The notes: generated from the sequence alone by a model not told the origin. Counted from the stretch's first letter, positions 10,974-21,753 are shown. The stretch is 64,000 nucleotides of DNA from Fulvimarina sp. (GCA_002700095.1 PACL01000039.1:82212-146211); one strand, 5' to 3'. Translations and numbers: made by a program.

Positions 10974-11624
10974 TCAGGCGGCGGCTTCGGCCGGCTTCGG
11001 GGCGAGCCGGAACACCACCTGCTCATCGGTCTTCTCATAGGTGACGGCAAGGCCCGATTCCTCGGCGAGGAAGAGCGTGTAGTAGGGCTGGATCGCCTGG
11101 GCATCCAGCGCCTCATCGGCGTTCACCCCGTCGAGCATCTGGACGAGGCGCTGCTGCAGGCGGATGCGCTGGCCGGTGGCGCTGATCGTCGCGCCGAAAG
11201 GCTCGATGCTGTCGATCATCACCTTGACCTCGCCGCCGCGGCTGATCGAGGCGCTGGCCATGACGACGAGATTGAGGACGATCTTGGCGCAGTTCTTCGG
11301 CACGTAGCCGGGCTCGCCTTCCCAGACGAGATTCGGCTTCTCGTGCGCCATGTAGCCGGTCGCGACCGTCCTGGCGTCGTTGAGATCGATCGTCGCGGTC
11401 TGCGATCCGGCGGCGCCGAAGGCGATGCGGGCGAATTGCAGCTTGGCGACGGCCGCCTTCAGCGAGGAGCGCACCAGCTCCATGGATTCCTTGTCGCCGG
11501 GCATGTCGTCGAGGAGCTCGAGCCCACTCTGGATGCCGAAGACGGGGGAGATGATGTCGTGGCAAAGGCGGCTCGACAGAAGCGCCGCAAGATCCGCCGC
11601 GGAGATGGAGGGCAGGCTGGTCAT
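10974..11624 (-). CDS. chpT: Histidine phosphotransferase ChpT
   Basis: ADLAALLSSRLCHDIISPVFGIQSGLELLDD with the phosphorylatable His in LCHD, followed by a degenerate HATPase-like domain. Confidence 0.88.
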   Translation of the reverse strand: MTSLPSISAADLAALLSSRLCHDIISPVFGIQSGLELLDDMPGDKESMELVRSSLKAAVAKLQFARIAFGAAGSQTATIDLNDARTVATGYMAHEKPNLVWEGEPGYVPKNCAKIVLNLVVMASASISRGGEVKVMIDSIEPFGATISATGQRIRLQQRLVQMLDGVNADEALDAQAIQPYYTLFLAEESGLAVTYEKTDEQVVFRLAPKPAEAAA

Positions 11625-11930
11625 GGGCACACCTTGGCTCGGGTCAGCTCGTCTGGAAGGGCGAATCATCGCCGGTTGCATCGTCGGACCATGATTCCGC
11701 GGCGCCGGGAGGTCAACCGAGGCGCCGGCAGGCGATGGGTCCGCGATGGGCTCGAAGGCCCTTCGGAAGCACCGGTCGCCATCACCGGAGAGCCGGCGGG
11801 AACAGGAAAGTTCGGGTTCTTTGCGATCCATTAGTCATTCGGAAACCACGATCGGATCAAATTGCGCGGGAATGGGACGAACACGTCCCTCCCGGGGCCG
11901 ACACGGCCTCTTACGCGAAAGGAATGGATC

Positions 11931-12521
11931 ATGCGCTCGATCATCGGGACGTTCCGCACTCTTCTCGCCGCCGCTTGCCTCAGCCTTGCGGCGATCGGCA
12001 TCCTCGCCAGCCCCGCCGCTGCCCAAGCCGTCGGGCGCAACGGCTACACCATGGACGAGGTGATCAATACCGGCCAGCAGTTCTTCGGCTCGACGTCGGG
12101 CGGGCTTGCCCAGCTGATCGAGCGGGCCTTCCAGAGCTACGGCCTGCCGAACGGCTACATCCTCGGCCAGGAAGCCTCCGGCGCCTTCTTCGGCGGCCTG
12201 CGCTTCGGCGAGGGCACGCTGTTCACCAAGAATGCCGGGCAGCGCAAGATCTTCTGGCAGGGCCCTTCGCTCGGCTTCGACGTCGGCGGCGACGGCGCCC
12301 GCACCATGATGCTGGTCTACAACCTGCCGTCGGTCGAGTCCGTCTTCGGCCGCTTCGGCGGCGTCTCGGGCAGCGCCTATCTCGTCGGCGGCGTCGGCAT
12401 GACGGTGCTGGCGCGCGACAACGTCCTGCTGGTCCCGGTGAAGACCGGCGTCGGCGCCCGGCTCGGCCTCAATCTCGGCTATCTGAAGCTGACGCCGATG
12501 CCGACCTGGAACCCCTTCTGA
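11931..12521 (+). CDS. DUF1134 family secreted protein (EipA-like)
   Basis: Signal peptide; YTMDEVINTGQQFFGSTSGGLAQLIERAFQSYGLPNGYILGQEASGAFFGGLRFGEG. Confidence 0.85.
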   Translation: MRSIIGTFRTLLAAACLSLAAIGILASPAAAQAVGRNGYTMDEVINTGQQFFGSTSGGLAQLIERAFQSYGLPNGYILGQEASGAFFGGLRFGEGTLFTKNAGQRKIFWQGPSLGFDVGGDGARTMMLVYNLPSVESVFGRFGGVSGSAYLVGGVGMTVLARDNVLLVPVKTGVGARLGLNLGYLKLTPMPTWNPF

Positions 12522-12785
12522 TCCCATCTCTCGCCGCGCATCGCGGCGGGTCGCAACCGGGATTTGCCTACTACTCGGCGCCGGAACCGCAAGCGCGGTC
12601 CGGCGCTTCTGCATGGGCCGGGTCCGGCGAGGCCCGTCCGCCGGCATGGGGCGAGGCCGCGATGTGCTCCGTGACGAATTCACCATAGGGCGTTGCTTTT
12701 ATGTCCCTTCGCGCCGCCGAGACGCGCATCGGACGCGCAAATGTTCTATATGTCCTCGCGAAGGACGTGAATTTCCGGAACTTCG

Positions 12786-14195
12786 ATGATCGCCACCGCC
12801 CTCACATTCGTGTCCGGCTTCCTGACTGCGACACTGATCGCCCTCGTGATCGCGCCGCTGTTCTGGTCGCGGTCCCGGCGTCTCGCTCTCAGGGAGTACC
12901 GGGCCGCCATTCCGGCCACGGCGCGGGAGATCCGCGCCAGCCTCGATCACGTCCGGGCCGAGGCGGCCCAGGCTGCCCGGCGCCGCGAGATCAAGGCCGA
13001 GGCGGAGATGGAGAAGGCCGCCCTGGCGCGGGCCGAGGCCGGCCGCGTCGCCGGCGAGAATGCCGAGCTGCGCGCCCGCAACACCGTCCTCGTCGAAAGC
13101 CTCGCCCATACGACGGCGGAGCTCGAGGAGGCGAGCGAGCAGATGGCGATCCGTGACGCCGAGATCGAGGAGCTCGACGCCGAGCTGCGCGCCGTGCGCC
13201 ACGATCTCGACATCCGCTCGGACGAACTCGAGGCGCTGGCCGCGCGGTTCACCGATCTCGGCGCCATCGCCGACGAGCGCAAGACGATGATCGTCGATCT
13301 CGAGACGCGGCTGGAGGATCTCTCCGATGCGCTGCGCGAGGCCGAGCGCAGCCGCCGGGAGGCGAGCCATGCGGTCGAGCGGCTGCGCGGCGAGGTCGCG
13401 TCCCTCGAGGCGCATCTCGGCAAGGAGAAGAACGCCGTGAAGCGGCTCGACGAGAAGGCGGCGCGGCTGGCGGCGCAGCTGTCGGAGCGCGACGAGCAGG
13501 TCGCCCGGCTGCTCGGCGAGACGGCGGCGAGCGCCGCGGCCCTCGGCGTCTCCCAGCATCATGGCGCGTCCGGCGATGCCGGCTCCGGTGGCGCGTCGGA
13601 GGACGATCTTTCGGGCGAACGACGGCTGCGGCTGCGCCCGGCCGTGCGGCCCGCCTTCGGCCGGCGCAGCGAAGAGGCGGAGGCGGCGGAACTCGCCGCC
13701 CGCACGGCCACGACGCGGACTGCCGTCGCCAATGCAGCCGCCAGTGTCGCCGCAGAACCGGCGGCGAAGCCAGCCGCCGCCGCCGTTCCGGCCAGGCAGC
13801 CGGCCGCTGCCAGCGCAGCGCACGCCGCGCCGCGGGCGCCTGCCTCAACGGCAGGCGTTCCCGGTGCCGCCGATGGAGCCGCCGCCGCGACGCCGTCCGG
13901 CGAGGGCGCTGCGGCAGCGCCGACGGCCTCGCTCGCCGCAAGCCTCGGCCTTGCCGCCAAGCCCGATTTTCCCGACGATCTCGACGACGAAGGCGTGCGG
14001 CAGAAGGTCGGCGAACTCGCCGCCCGGGTCATCGCGCTCACCGCCGAGAAGGAGGGGCCGCGCTCCCCCCTCGACGCCATCCTGTCGTCCGAGACCTCGC
14101 CGGCCGAGGCCGGAGCGCGGGACGGCTCGCAGCCCTCGCTCGCCGACCGGGTCCGCAGGATCCGCGACGAGGCGCGCGATCACGCCGCCGAATAG
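12786..14195 (+). CDS. Membrane-anchored coiled-coil protein with Ala/Pro-rich C-terminal region
   Basis: N-terminal TM ([27 protein letters not shown]), about 220 aa of charged heptad-like sequence, then low-complexity Ala/Pro. Confidence 0.7.
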   Translation: MIATALTFVSGFLTATLIALVIAPLFWSRSRRLALREYRAAIPATAREIRASLDHVRAEAAQAARRREIKAEAEMEKAALARAEAGRVAGENAELRARNTVLVESLAHTTAELEEASEQMAIRDAEIEELDAELRAVRHDLDIRSDELEALAARFTDLGAIADERKTMIVDLETRLEDLSDALREAERSRREASHAVERLRGEVASLEAHLGKEKNAVKRLDEKAARLAAQLSERDEQVARLLGETAASAAALGVSQHHGASGDAGSGGASEDDLSGERRLRLRPAVRPAFGRRSEEAEAAELAARTATTRTAVANAAASVAAEPAAKPAAAAVPARQPAAASAAHAAPRAPASTAGVPGAADGAAAATPSGEGAAAAPTASLAASLGLAAKPDFPDDLDDEGVRQKVGELAARVIALTAEKEGPRSPLDAILSSETSPAEAGARDGSQPSLADRVRRIRDEARDHAAE

Positions 14196-15034
14196 AGCCG
14201 CGACAGCACGATTGCCGCGCTCGTCGCGACATTGAGACTGTCGATCCCCGGCGCCATCGCGATCCGCACCGTCTCGCAGCGTTCCATGAGCGCCTCCGGC
14301 AGGCCGCGGCCCTCGCTGCCGAGAAGCAGCGCGATGCCCGGCCGGGGCACGAATCCGGACAGATCGCTCGTGCCGCGCGGCGACAGCGCGACGGGGTGGT
14401 GGCCGGAGACCTCCAGCGCCGGGACGATCGCCTCGATCGCCGCCCCGTGATGCCAGGGCAGCGTCAGGGTGGTCCCGACCGAGACGCGAATCGCCTTGCG
14501 GTAGAGCGGGTGGCAGGAGGTGGCGTCGAGGACGACGCCGGATGCGCCGAAGGCAGCGGCATTGCGGAAGATCGCGCCGACATTGTCGTGATTGGCGAGG
14601 CCGACGGCGACGACCAGCGGGCCGCCATGCCGGCGCGCCGCGAGGAGAAGGTCGGCGAGCCCGCCGGTCTCTTCTCGCTCGGCCTCTTCGCCGGAAGCCT
14701 CGCGTTCGACGCCGTGGGCGAGGACGCCGCGATGGATGGCGAAACCTGCTACCTCGTCCATCACCGCGCGGTCGGTGACATAGACCGGCACGTCGGCGGG
14801 AACGCGGGCGAGCCGTTCGGCGATCCCTTCCAGGCGGCTGTTCAGGACGAACAGGCTGGTCGGCCGGAAGCGGGCCGATTTCAAGAGGTGGTCGAGAACG
14901 ACGGTGCCCTCGGCGATGAAGCCGCCGCCGCCGATGCGGTCGCGCTCGCGGATGTCGCCATAGTCGGCGACGCGCGGATCGTCGGCATCGGTGATCTGGA
15001 TGAGCCGGGCGGCGATGTCTGGGTGAAGAGCCAT
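14180..15034 (-). CDS. TrmH/SpoU-family RNA methyltransferase
   Basis: [41 protein letters not shown] and [17 protein letters not shown] motifs of SPOUT methyltransferases. Confidence 0.9.
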   Translation of the reverse strand: MALHPDIAARLIQITDADDPRVADYGDIRERDRIGGGGFIAEGTVVLDHLLKSARFRPTSLFVLNSRLEGIAERLARVPADVPVYVTDRAVMDEVAGFAIHRGVLAHGVEREASGEEAEREETGGLADLLLAARRHGGPLVVAVGLANHDNVGAIFRNAAAFGASGVVLDATSCHPLYRKAIRVSVGTTLTLPWHHGAAIEAIVPALEVSGHHPVALSPRGTSDLSGFVPRPGIALLLGSEGRGLPEALMERCETVRIAMAPGIDSLNVATSAAIVLSRLYSAA

Positions 15035-15274
15035 GGCCGATGTTATCGGAACGGCGATGCGGAATTAAGGCCTTCGGTCGCCGGCACGCGCGTCCCGCCC
15101 CGGTCGCGCCGGCATCTCCCTCTTGCGGCGATCCGGCCGGCAGGGCAGAGGGGGCTATCCTTGCGGAGCGCCGCAGCCCGGTTGCCGGAGTTTTCTGACC
15201 GGGCGGGCGCATCCGCTCCTCCTCGCGGTGCCGGGCCGGCGCCGGACGCGTCATCGAACAGCGAGACCCCAGCC

Positions 15275-16012
15275 ATGATCCTGTTTCCCGCGATCGATCT
15301 GAAGGACGGCGCCTGCGTGCGTCTGAAGCTCGGCCTGATGGAGGAGGCGACGGTCTACAACGCCGACCCTGCGGGCCAGGCGAAGGCCTTCCGGGACGTC
15401 GGCTTCAGCCATCTCCATGTCGTCGACCTCAACGGCGCCTTCGCCGGCCGGGCGGTCAACGACGATGCGGTCGACGCCATCCTCGCCGCCGTCGGCAAGG
15501 AGATGAAGGTGCAGCTCGGCGGCGGCATCCGGACGATGGAGGACATCGAGCGCTGGCTGGCCAAGGGGCTTTCGCGGGTCATCCTCGGCACCGTGGCGGT
15601 GCGTGATCCCGATCTCGTGAAGGCGGCAGCCGGGCGCTTTCCCGGCCAGATCGCCGTCGGCATCGACGCCAAGGGCGGCAAGGTGGCCGTCGAGGGCTGG
15701 GCCGAGACGTCGGAGCTGACCGCCGTCGACCTCGCCAGGCGCTTCGAGGACGCCGGCGTCGCGGCGATCATCTACACCGACATCGACCGGGACGGGGTTC
15801 TGGCCGGCATCAACTGGGACGCGACCATCGACCTCGCCGAGGCGGTGTCGATCCCGGTGATCGCCTCCGGCGGCCTCGCCTCGATCGCCGACGTCGTCCG
15901 CATGACGATGCCGGATGCGGCGAGGCTCGAGGGGGCGATTTCGGGGCGGGCGCTCTATGACGGCCGGCTCGATGCGGCCGAGGCGCTGAAGGTGCTTGCC
16001 GGCGAGGCGTAG
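15275..16012 (+). CDS. hisA: Phosphoribosylformimino-5-aminoimidazole carboxamide ribotide isomerase
   Basis: [55 protein letters not shown]. Confidence 0.95.
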   Translation: MILFPAIDLKDGACVRLKLGLMEEATVYNADPAGQAKAFRDVGFSHLHVVDLNGAFAGRAVNDDAVDAILAAVGKEMKVQLGGGIRTMEDIERWLAKGLSRVILGTVAVRDPDLVKAAAGRFPGQIAVGIDAKGGKVAVEGWAETSELTAVDLARRFEDAGVAAIIYTDIDRDGVLAGINWDATIDLAEAVSIPVIASGGLASIADVVRMTMPDAARLEGAISGRALYDGRLDAAEALKVLAGEA

Positions 16013-16143
16013 CTTTTGCGGACGGGCGGCCGAGGCGGGGCCGCTTCGGAGAGGCCATGAGCCGGCGCGCCGGGGGACGACGCGCCGACGATGCCTCGAT
16101 TGGGGCACGACGCCTCTGGCATGGGCGAGGATGAATCGCTAGA

Positions 16144-16159
16144 TTGGAATTATTCTAAA
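16144..16159. promoter_or_regulatory. Candidate iron control element (ICE) for Irr upstream of mbfA
   Basis: TTGGAATTATTCTAAA, i.e. TT-N-GAA-NNN-TTC-N-AA, matching the TTTAGAA-N3-TTCTAAA type ICE dyad; about 50 bp upstream of the mbfA start. Confidence 0.7.
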
Positions 16160-16207
16160 TCATAGGCGCGATGGCCCTGCCGGCGCGTCTGCCATTGCGA
16201 GGTCGTC

Positions 16208-17185
16208 ATGCTCTCCTTCGCCCCCGGCCGCCGCCGCTTCTCCGACCTGTCCGAACGCGAGATCCTGGCGCTCGCCATCTCCGCCGAAGAGGACGACGGG
16301 CGGATCTATGCCAGCTATGCCGAGCGGCTGGAGGCCGATTATCCGGCGAGCGCCGGCATCTTCCGCGAGATGGCCAAGGAGGAGGACGGCCATCGACGGG
16401 CGCTGATCGCCGAGCACGAGCGGCGCTTCGGGCCGACCATCCCGCTGATCCGGCGCGAGCATGTCGCCGACTACGTCTCCCGCCAGCCTGTCTGGCTGGT
16501 CGAAAATCTCGGGCTGGAGCGTATCCGGGCGCAGGCCGAGCGGATGGAGAAGGACGCCGCGCGCTTCTACGAGGTGGCGGCGCAGCGCAGCACCGACGCC
16601 GGCACGCGTCGCCTGCTCGGCGATCTCGCGGCCGCCGAGCGGGAGCACGAGCACAGGGCCGAGGAACTGGCCGAGCAGAATCTCGGCGGCGAGAGCCGGG
16701 AGACGGAGGACAGGACCGCCCGGCGTCAGATGATTCTCACCTTCGTCCAGCCGGGTCTTGCCGGCCTGATGGACGGCTCGGTTTCGACGCTGGCGCCGAT
16801 CTTCGCCACCGCCTTCGCCACCCGGGACCCGCATACGACGCTGCTCGTCGGCCTTGCCGCCGCCGTCGGCGCCGGCATTTCCATGGGCTTCACCGAGGCG
16901 GCCCATGACGACGGCAAGCTTTCGGGACGCGGCTCGCCGATCAAGCGGGGCCTGGCCTCCGGCATCATGACGACCGTCGGCGGCCTCGGCCACGCGCTGC
17001 CCTACCTCATTCCGGATTTCTGGACCGCGACGGCCCTCGCCTTCGTCATCGTCTTCCTGGAGCTCTGGGCGATCGTCTGGATCCAGCACCGCTTCATGGA
17101 GACGCCGGTCTGGCGCGCCGCGATGCAGGTGGTCGTCGGCGGGGCGCTGGTGCTCGCAGCCGGCGCGGCGATCGGGGCCGGGTGA
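16208..17185 (+). CDS. mbfA: Rubrerythrin-VIT1 fusion, membrane-bound ferritin MbfA
   Basis: N-terminal di-iron ferritin-like domain (AISAEEDDGRIYASYA...KEEDGHRR) and C-terminal VIT1-like membrane domain (GLAGLMDGSVSTLAPIFATAF). Confidence 0.9.
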   Translation: MLSFAPGRRRFSDLSEREILALAISAEEDDGRIYASYAERLEADYPASAGIFREMAKEEDGHRRALIAEHERRFGPTIPLIRREHVADYVSRQPVWLVENLGLERIRAQAERMEKDAARFYEVAAQRSTDAGTRRLLGDLAAAEREHEHRAEELAEQNLGGESRETEDRTARRQMILTFVQPGLAGLMDGSVSTLAPIFATAFATRDPHTTLLVGLAAAVGAGISMGFTEAAHDDGKLSGRGSPIKRGLASGIMTTVGGLGHALPYLIPDFWTATALAFVIVFLELWAIVWIQHRFMETPVWRAAMQVVVGGALVLAAGAAIGAG

Positions 17186-17244
17186 CGAGACCGGGGCGGC
17201 GGCCGGGCAGGATCTCGTCGTCCGACTGAAGCTCTCAACGGAAG

Positions 17245-17274
17245 ACGCCGCGCCTCCGGGTGGAAGCGCGGCGT
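17245..17274. terminator. Bidirectional terminator-like hairpin between mbfA and ctrA
   Basis: ACGCCGCGC...GCGCGGCGT, 9-bp perfect stem between two convergent stop codons. Confidence 0.5.
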
Positions 17275-17318
17275 TTCAGAGATTGTTGGGCCCAGCCGGC
17301 CTTGCGGCCGGCGGAATA

Positions 17319-18008
17319 TCAGGCGGCGACTTCTTCCGGCTCGCGCAGCACGTAGCCGCGGCCCCAGACCGTCTCGATGTAGTTCTTGCCGTCGGCCGCC
17401 GTCGCCAGCTTCTTGCGCAGCTTGCAGATGAAGACGTCGATGATCTTCAGCTCCGGCTCGTCCATGCCGCCATAGAGATGGTTGAGGAACATCTCCTTGG
17501 TGAGCGTGGTGCCCTTGCGCAGCGAGAGGAGCTCCAGCATGGCGTATTCCTTGCCGGTCAGATGGACCCGCTGGCCGTTCACCTCGACGGTCTTGGCGTC
17601 GAGATTGACAGTCAGGTCGCCGGTGTGGATCACCGACTGGGCATGGCCCTTGGAACGCCGGACGATGGCGTGGATGCGGGCGACCAGCTCGTCCTTGTGG
17701 AACGGCTTGGTCATGTAGTCGTCGGCGCCGAAGCCGAGCCCGCGGACCTTGTCCTCGATGCCGGCCATGCCGGAGAGGATCAGGATCGGCGTCTTGACCT
17801 TGGACAGCCGCAAGGTGCGCAGCACCTCGTAGCCGGACATGTCGGGAAGGTTGAGATCGAGGAGGATCAGGTCGTAGTCGTAGAGCTTGCCGAGATCGAC
17901 GCCCTCCTCGCCGAGGTCGGTCGTGTAGACGTTGAAGCTCTCCGACTTCAGCATCAACTCGATGCTCTGTGCGACCGCGCTGTCGTCTTCGATCAAAAGA
18001 ACGCGCAT
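17319..18008 (-). CDS. ctrA: Cell cycle response regulator CtrA
   Basis: [23 protein letters not shown]...[18 protein letters not shown]...[52 protein letters not shown]. Confidence 0.97.
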   Translation of the reverse strand: MRVLLIEDDSAVAQSIELMLKSESFNVYTTDLGEEGVDLGKLYDYDLILLDLNLPDMSGYEVLRTLRLSKVKTPILILSGMAGIEDKVRGLGFGADDYMTKPFHKDELVARIHAIVRRSKGHAQSVIHTGDLTVNLDAKTVEVNGQRVHLTGKEYAMLELLSLRKGTTLTKEMFLNHLYGGMDEPELKIIDVFICKLRKKLATAADGKNYIETVWGRGYVLREPEEVAA

Positions 18009-18219
18009 CAGAAAGTCCTCTCAGCCAGCCGAGCCGAACCCGGGAAATTCGGCATAGCGATTATTGTCATCGTTTGGCCCAAACTGGCACTGAATGGTTA
18101 ACAAATCCTCCTGGTCCTTCATGGACCCAGGTCGCAGCGGCACCGCGGCCTGATTGGCGGGAGCCGGCAGAGCGCCTTGGCGGTCGTCTCCTGCCGGGCA
18201 GAAGACCTCGCCGTTTCGG

Positions 18220-18234
18220 TTTACCCTGCCTTAA
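18220..18234. promoter_or_regulatory. Candidate CtrA box in the ctrA/fliJ divergent region
   Basis: TTTA-CCCTGCC-TTAA, one mismatch to TTAA-N7-TTAA. Confidence 0.45.
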
Positions 18235-18250
18235 ACCCTCGATCCTATGA

Positions 18251-18278
18251 TTAACCGTGCGCGTAAACAGACGGTTAA
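18251..18278. promoter_or_regulatory. Perfect inverted TTAACCGT half-sites
   Basis: TTAACCGT-N12-ACGGTTAA in the ctrA/fliJ divergent region; the half-site resembles TTAACCAT. Confidence 0.45.
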
Positions 18279-18369
18279 GGGCATAGGTCACGAGCCTTGC
18301 CCGAAGCAGTTCGCTGCGCTGAGTTTTAACGCGCTCCGCCTGGCGGAGCCGTGAGTTGAGGGTGTGTGC

Positions 18370-18738
18370 ATGAAACGCGACAACATGGTGCGGCTAACGC
18401 GCTTCAAGGTTCTGGAGAAGCGTCGCCAGGTCGAGCAGCTCGACCTCATGCTGGAGGACTTCTCCCGGATGGCCGCGGAGCTGGACGCCCAGATCCTCAA
18501 CGAAGAAAAAAAGTCGGGGATCACCGACATGAATCACTTCGCCTATTCGACCTTCGCCAAGGCGGCCCGTCTGCGGCGCGACAATCTGCAGAACTCGGCC
18601 AAGGACCTGAAGGTCCAGATCAATGCGGCGCGGCTGTCGCTGGAAGAGGCCGAGGCCGAACTCGAGAATGCCGAGAAGATGGAACAGCGTGACGGCCTGC
18701 GCGACGATCACGAGCCGCGGCGCACCGCCATCGGCTGA
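18370..18738 (+). CDS. FliJ-like flagellar export coiled-coil protein
   Basis: MKRDNMVRLTRFKVLEKRRQVEQLDLMLEDFSRMAAELDAQI..., helical FliJ-like protein divergent from ctrA. Confidence 0.7.
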   Translation: MKRDNMVRLTRFKVLEKRRQVEQLDLMLEDFSRMAAELDAQILNEEKKSGITDMNHFAYSTFAKAARLRRDNLQNSAKDLKVQINAARLSLEEAEAELENAEKMEQRDGLRDDHEPRRTAIG

Positions 18739-18957
18739 GGCGGGCATCGCCTCTGCCTCAGGACTGCATGGCCGGGGACGCGTTCGCCATGGGCGCGGCG
18801 CCCGGCAGGATGAGCGGGACGGTCGCTTCCCCGGGTGAGCGTTCACCGCCGGTGCGGCGGCGCCCTCGGGTTCTGCCGAAACGATTCGCGACGTCGAAGC
18901 CGGCGAGTGGCGGAACGGCGTCCGGCATCCGGCTCCATCGCCCGGGCGAGCCGGTCG

Positions 18958-21753
18958 CTATGCCGTGCGCTGCGACGCGTCGCCTGTCACGATATTGGGG
19001 ACGACCTCGGGGGCAACCCCGGCGACGATCCCGGCGATCTCGCTGCGGCAGGAGCCGCAATTGGTGCCGGCCTTCAGCAGCTCTCCCACCGCCTCGACGC
19101 TGATTGCCCTGCCGGAGGCGATCGCCCCGGCGATCTCGTTGATCCCCACCGAAAAGCACGAGCAGACGATGGCGCCGGGATCCGGCCGGTCGGCCCCGCC
19201 GCGCCCGGCGAGCAGGCGGGTGCGCGCCGGCGATGGATGGGCTCCGGCAAGCTGCGCGGCGGCCCAGCCGCGCGAGACGGCGACCGGCGAACGGGAGAAA
19301 TAGAGCGCGGCCACCAGCCGCTCCCCGGCAAAGGCGGCGAAGCGATGGGCGCCGCCTGCATCGTCGCGATAGGCCAGAATGGCGCCCGCGGAAACGCCGG
19401 AGAGCCGCTCGGCGAGGCGGGCGGGATCGTCCAGTGTGACAAGACCGGCCATCTCCAGCCGCCATCCCCGTTCCGCCCGGGCCAGCGCGAAATAGTCGAG
19501 CCCTGCCGTCGGCGGGCGCTCGGCCGTCACCGCGAAGCCGTACCAGGCGGCTTCGAACCGGCTGACGGTGACCGGCGTCGCCTTCAGTCCCGGTTGGCCG
19601 GAGACCGGATCCACCGCGGAGGAGACCAGCGCGTCGATCCGGCCGTCGGAGGACGTGTCGCCGGTCCAGTGCATCGGCACGAAGACCGAGCCGAGGCGCT
19701 GCCGGTCGCTGACCAGCAGCCGCACGACCACCGCACCGCGCGGCGAGACGATCCGCACGAGATCGGCGTCGCCGAGACCGAGACGCGCGGCATCGGCCGG
19801 ATGCAGCTCGGCATAGGGCTCGGCGATATGGGCCGAGAGCCGCGCCGAAAGCCCGGTGCGGGTCATGGTGTGCCAGTGGTCCCGCCCCCGGCCGGTGTTG
19901 AGGGTGAGGTGGCCTGCGCTGCGCGCTGCGGCGTCGAGCGGCGTCGTGGTGAGGCTCTCGGCAGCGTCGTCTTCTGGCACGCGGCGCACGGCCGGCATCG
20001 GTACGAAGCGGGCGCGGCCGTCGGCGTGAAAGAAGCCGCCATCGGCGAAGAAGCGGGTATCGTCGGCCGACGGAAAGGCGGGGTGCGGGACGGAAACCGT
20101 GCCGCCTTCGACCTTTACGGCCGGCCGGGGCCATTGCACCGGGCCGAGCGCGTCGTAGCCGGCGGCGCCCAGCCCGGCGAGGCCGCCGATGTCGAAATCC
20201 CGGCGTCCATCATTCTCGAAGCCCGACAGCCGGGCGTGCTCGTCGAAGATCGCGGCCGGGCCCGGGTAGTCGAAGGCGGAGCCGGCGCCCATGCGCCTTG
20301 CGACCTCGCAGATCATCCACCAGTCCGGCCGCGCCTCGCCGGGCAAAGGCAGGAAGGCGCGCTGGCGCGAGATGCGGCGTTCGGAATTGGTGACGGTGCC
20401 GTCCTTCTCGCCCCAGGCGGCGGCCGGCAGGGCGACTTGTGCGTACTTCATCGTGTCGGTGCGGGCGACGACGTCGGAGACGACCACGAAGGGACAGGCA
20501 GCGAGCGCCCGCGCCACCCTGTCGGCATCGGGCATGGAGACCACCGGATTGGTGCCGATGATCCAGATCGCCTTGATCGTTCCCGAAGCCACCGCGTCGA
20601 ACATCTCGACCGCCTTCAGGCCGGGCTTCTCGGCGAGCTTCGGTGCGTTCCAGAAACGGCGGACGATGTCGCGCTCGGTCTCGTTTTCGATCGCCATGTG
20701 GGCGGCCAGCATGTTGGCCATGCCGCCGACCTCGCGCCCGCCCATGGCATTGGGCTGGCCGGTGATCGAGAACGGGCCCATGCCGGGGCGGCCGATCCGG
20801 CCGGTGGCCAGATGCACGTTGATGATGGCGTTGACCTTGTCGGTGCCTGAGACCGACTGGTTGACGCCCTGGCTGTAGACGGTGACGGTCTTCCCCGCGG
20901 CGGCGAAAAGCTCGTAGAATCGGCGAATGTCGGCGGGGGCGAGACCGGTGGCGGCGGCCACAGTGGGAATGTCGAGCTGGGCGGCGGTATCGAGGGCGGC
21001 GTCGAGGCCCGACGTGTGGGCCGCGACATAGGCCCGGTCGATCGCGCCGACATCGGCGAGATGGTGAAGTAAGCCGGCAAATAAACTGGTATCGCCGTCG
21101 CTCGCGATGGGCAGATGCAGGTCGGCGATCTCGGCCGTCGCCGTGCGGCGCGGATCGATCAGCACGACCTTCATCGCCGGCCTTGCGGCCTTGGCCGCGG
21201 CGAGGCGCTGATGGATGACGGGATGGCACCAGGCGAGGTTCGAGCCGACGAGGACGACGAGGTCGGCAAGCTCCAGGTCCTCATAGGTGCCGGGCACCGT
21301 GTCCGAGCCGAAGGCGCGACGATGGCCGGCGACGGAGGATGCCATGCAGAGGCGGGAGTTCGTGTCGATATTGGCCGAGCCGACAAAGCCCTTCATCAGC
21401 TTGTTGGCGACGTAGTAGTCCTCGGTCAGGATCTGGCCGGAGACGTAGAAGGCGACGGAGTCCGGCCCGTGTTCGGCGATGGTGCGGGAAAAGCGGTCCG
21501 CCACGAGGTCGAGGGCGGTGTCCCAGTCGGTCCGCACGCCGTGATGCAGGGGATGAAGCAGCCGGCTTTCCAGCCCCAGCGTCTCGCCGAGCGCCGAACC
21601 CTTGGAGCACAGGCGGCCGAAATTCGCCGGATGCTCCGGATCCCCGGCAATGGCGACGCCGCCGTCGCCGCGCGGCGTCGCCAGGATGCCGCAACCGACG
21701 CCGCAATAGGCGCAGGTGGTGCGGACGGATTTGCGCGTCGGGGCGGCGTCCAT
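18958..21753 (-). CDS. nasA: Assimilatory nitrate reductase catalytic subunit with C-terminal BFD-like [2Fe-2S] domain
   Basis: TTCAYCGVGCGILA [4Fe-4S] motif, molybdopterin-binding motifs (GFVGSANIDTNSRLCMASSVAGH), C-terminal CSCFSVGINEIAGAI...NCGSC; start ATG at 21753. Confidence 0.93.
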   Translation of the reverse strand: MDAAPTRKSVRTTCAYCGVGCGILATPRGDGGVAIAGDPEHPANFGRLCSKGSALGETLGLESRLLHPLHHGVRTDWDTALDLVADRFSRTIAEHGPDSVAFYVSGQILTEDYYVANKLMKGFVGSANIDTNSRLCMASSVAGHRRAFGSDTVPGTYEDLELADLVVLVGSNLAWCHPVIHQRLAAAKAARPAMKVVLIDPRRTATAEIADLHLPIASDGDTSLFAGLLHHLADVGAIDRAYVAAHTSGLDAALDTAAQLDIPTVAAATGLAPADIRRFYELFAAAGKTVTVYSQGVNQSVSGTDKVNAIINVHLATGRIGRPGMGPFSITGQPNAMGGREVGGMANMLAAHMAIENETERDIVRRFWNAPKLAEKPGLKAVEMFDAVASGTIKAIWIIGTNPVVSMPDADRVARALAACPFVVVSDVVARTDTMKYAQVALPAAAWGEKDGTVTNSERRISRQRAFLPLPGEARPDWWMICEVARRMGAGSAFDYPGPAAIFDEHARLSGFENDGRRDFDIGGLAGLGAAGYDALGPVQWPRPAVKVEGGTVSVPHPAFPSADDTRFFADGGFFHADGRARFVPMPAVRRVPEDDAAESLTTTPLDAAARSAGHLTLNTGRGRDHWHTMTRTGLSARLSAHIAEPYAELHPADAARLGLGDADLVRIVSPRGAVVVRLLVSDRQRLGSVFVPMHWTGDTSSDGRIDALVSSAVDPVSGQPGLKATPVTVSRFEAAWYGFAVTAERPPTAGLDYFALARAERGWRLEMAGLVTLDDPARLAERLSGVSAGAILAYRDDAGGAHRFAAFAGERLVAALYFSRSPVAVSRGWAAAQLAGAHPSPARTRLLAGRGGADRPDPGAIVCSCFSVGINEIAGAIASGRAISVEAVGELLKAGTNCGSCRSEIAGIVAGVAPEVVPNIVTGDASQRTA

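Noticed and set aside
18835-20850. 671-aa plus-strand ORF antisense to nasA
   Set aside because: Shadow ORF with biased composition; NasA on the other strand is clear.
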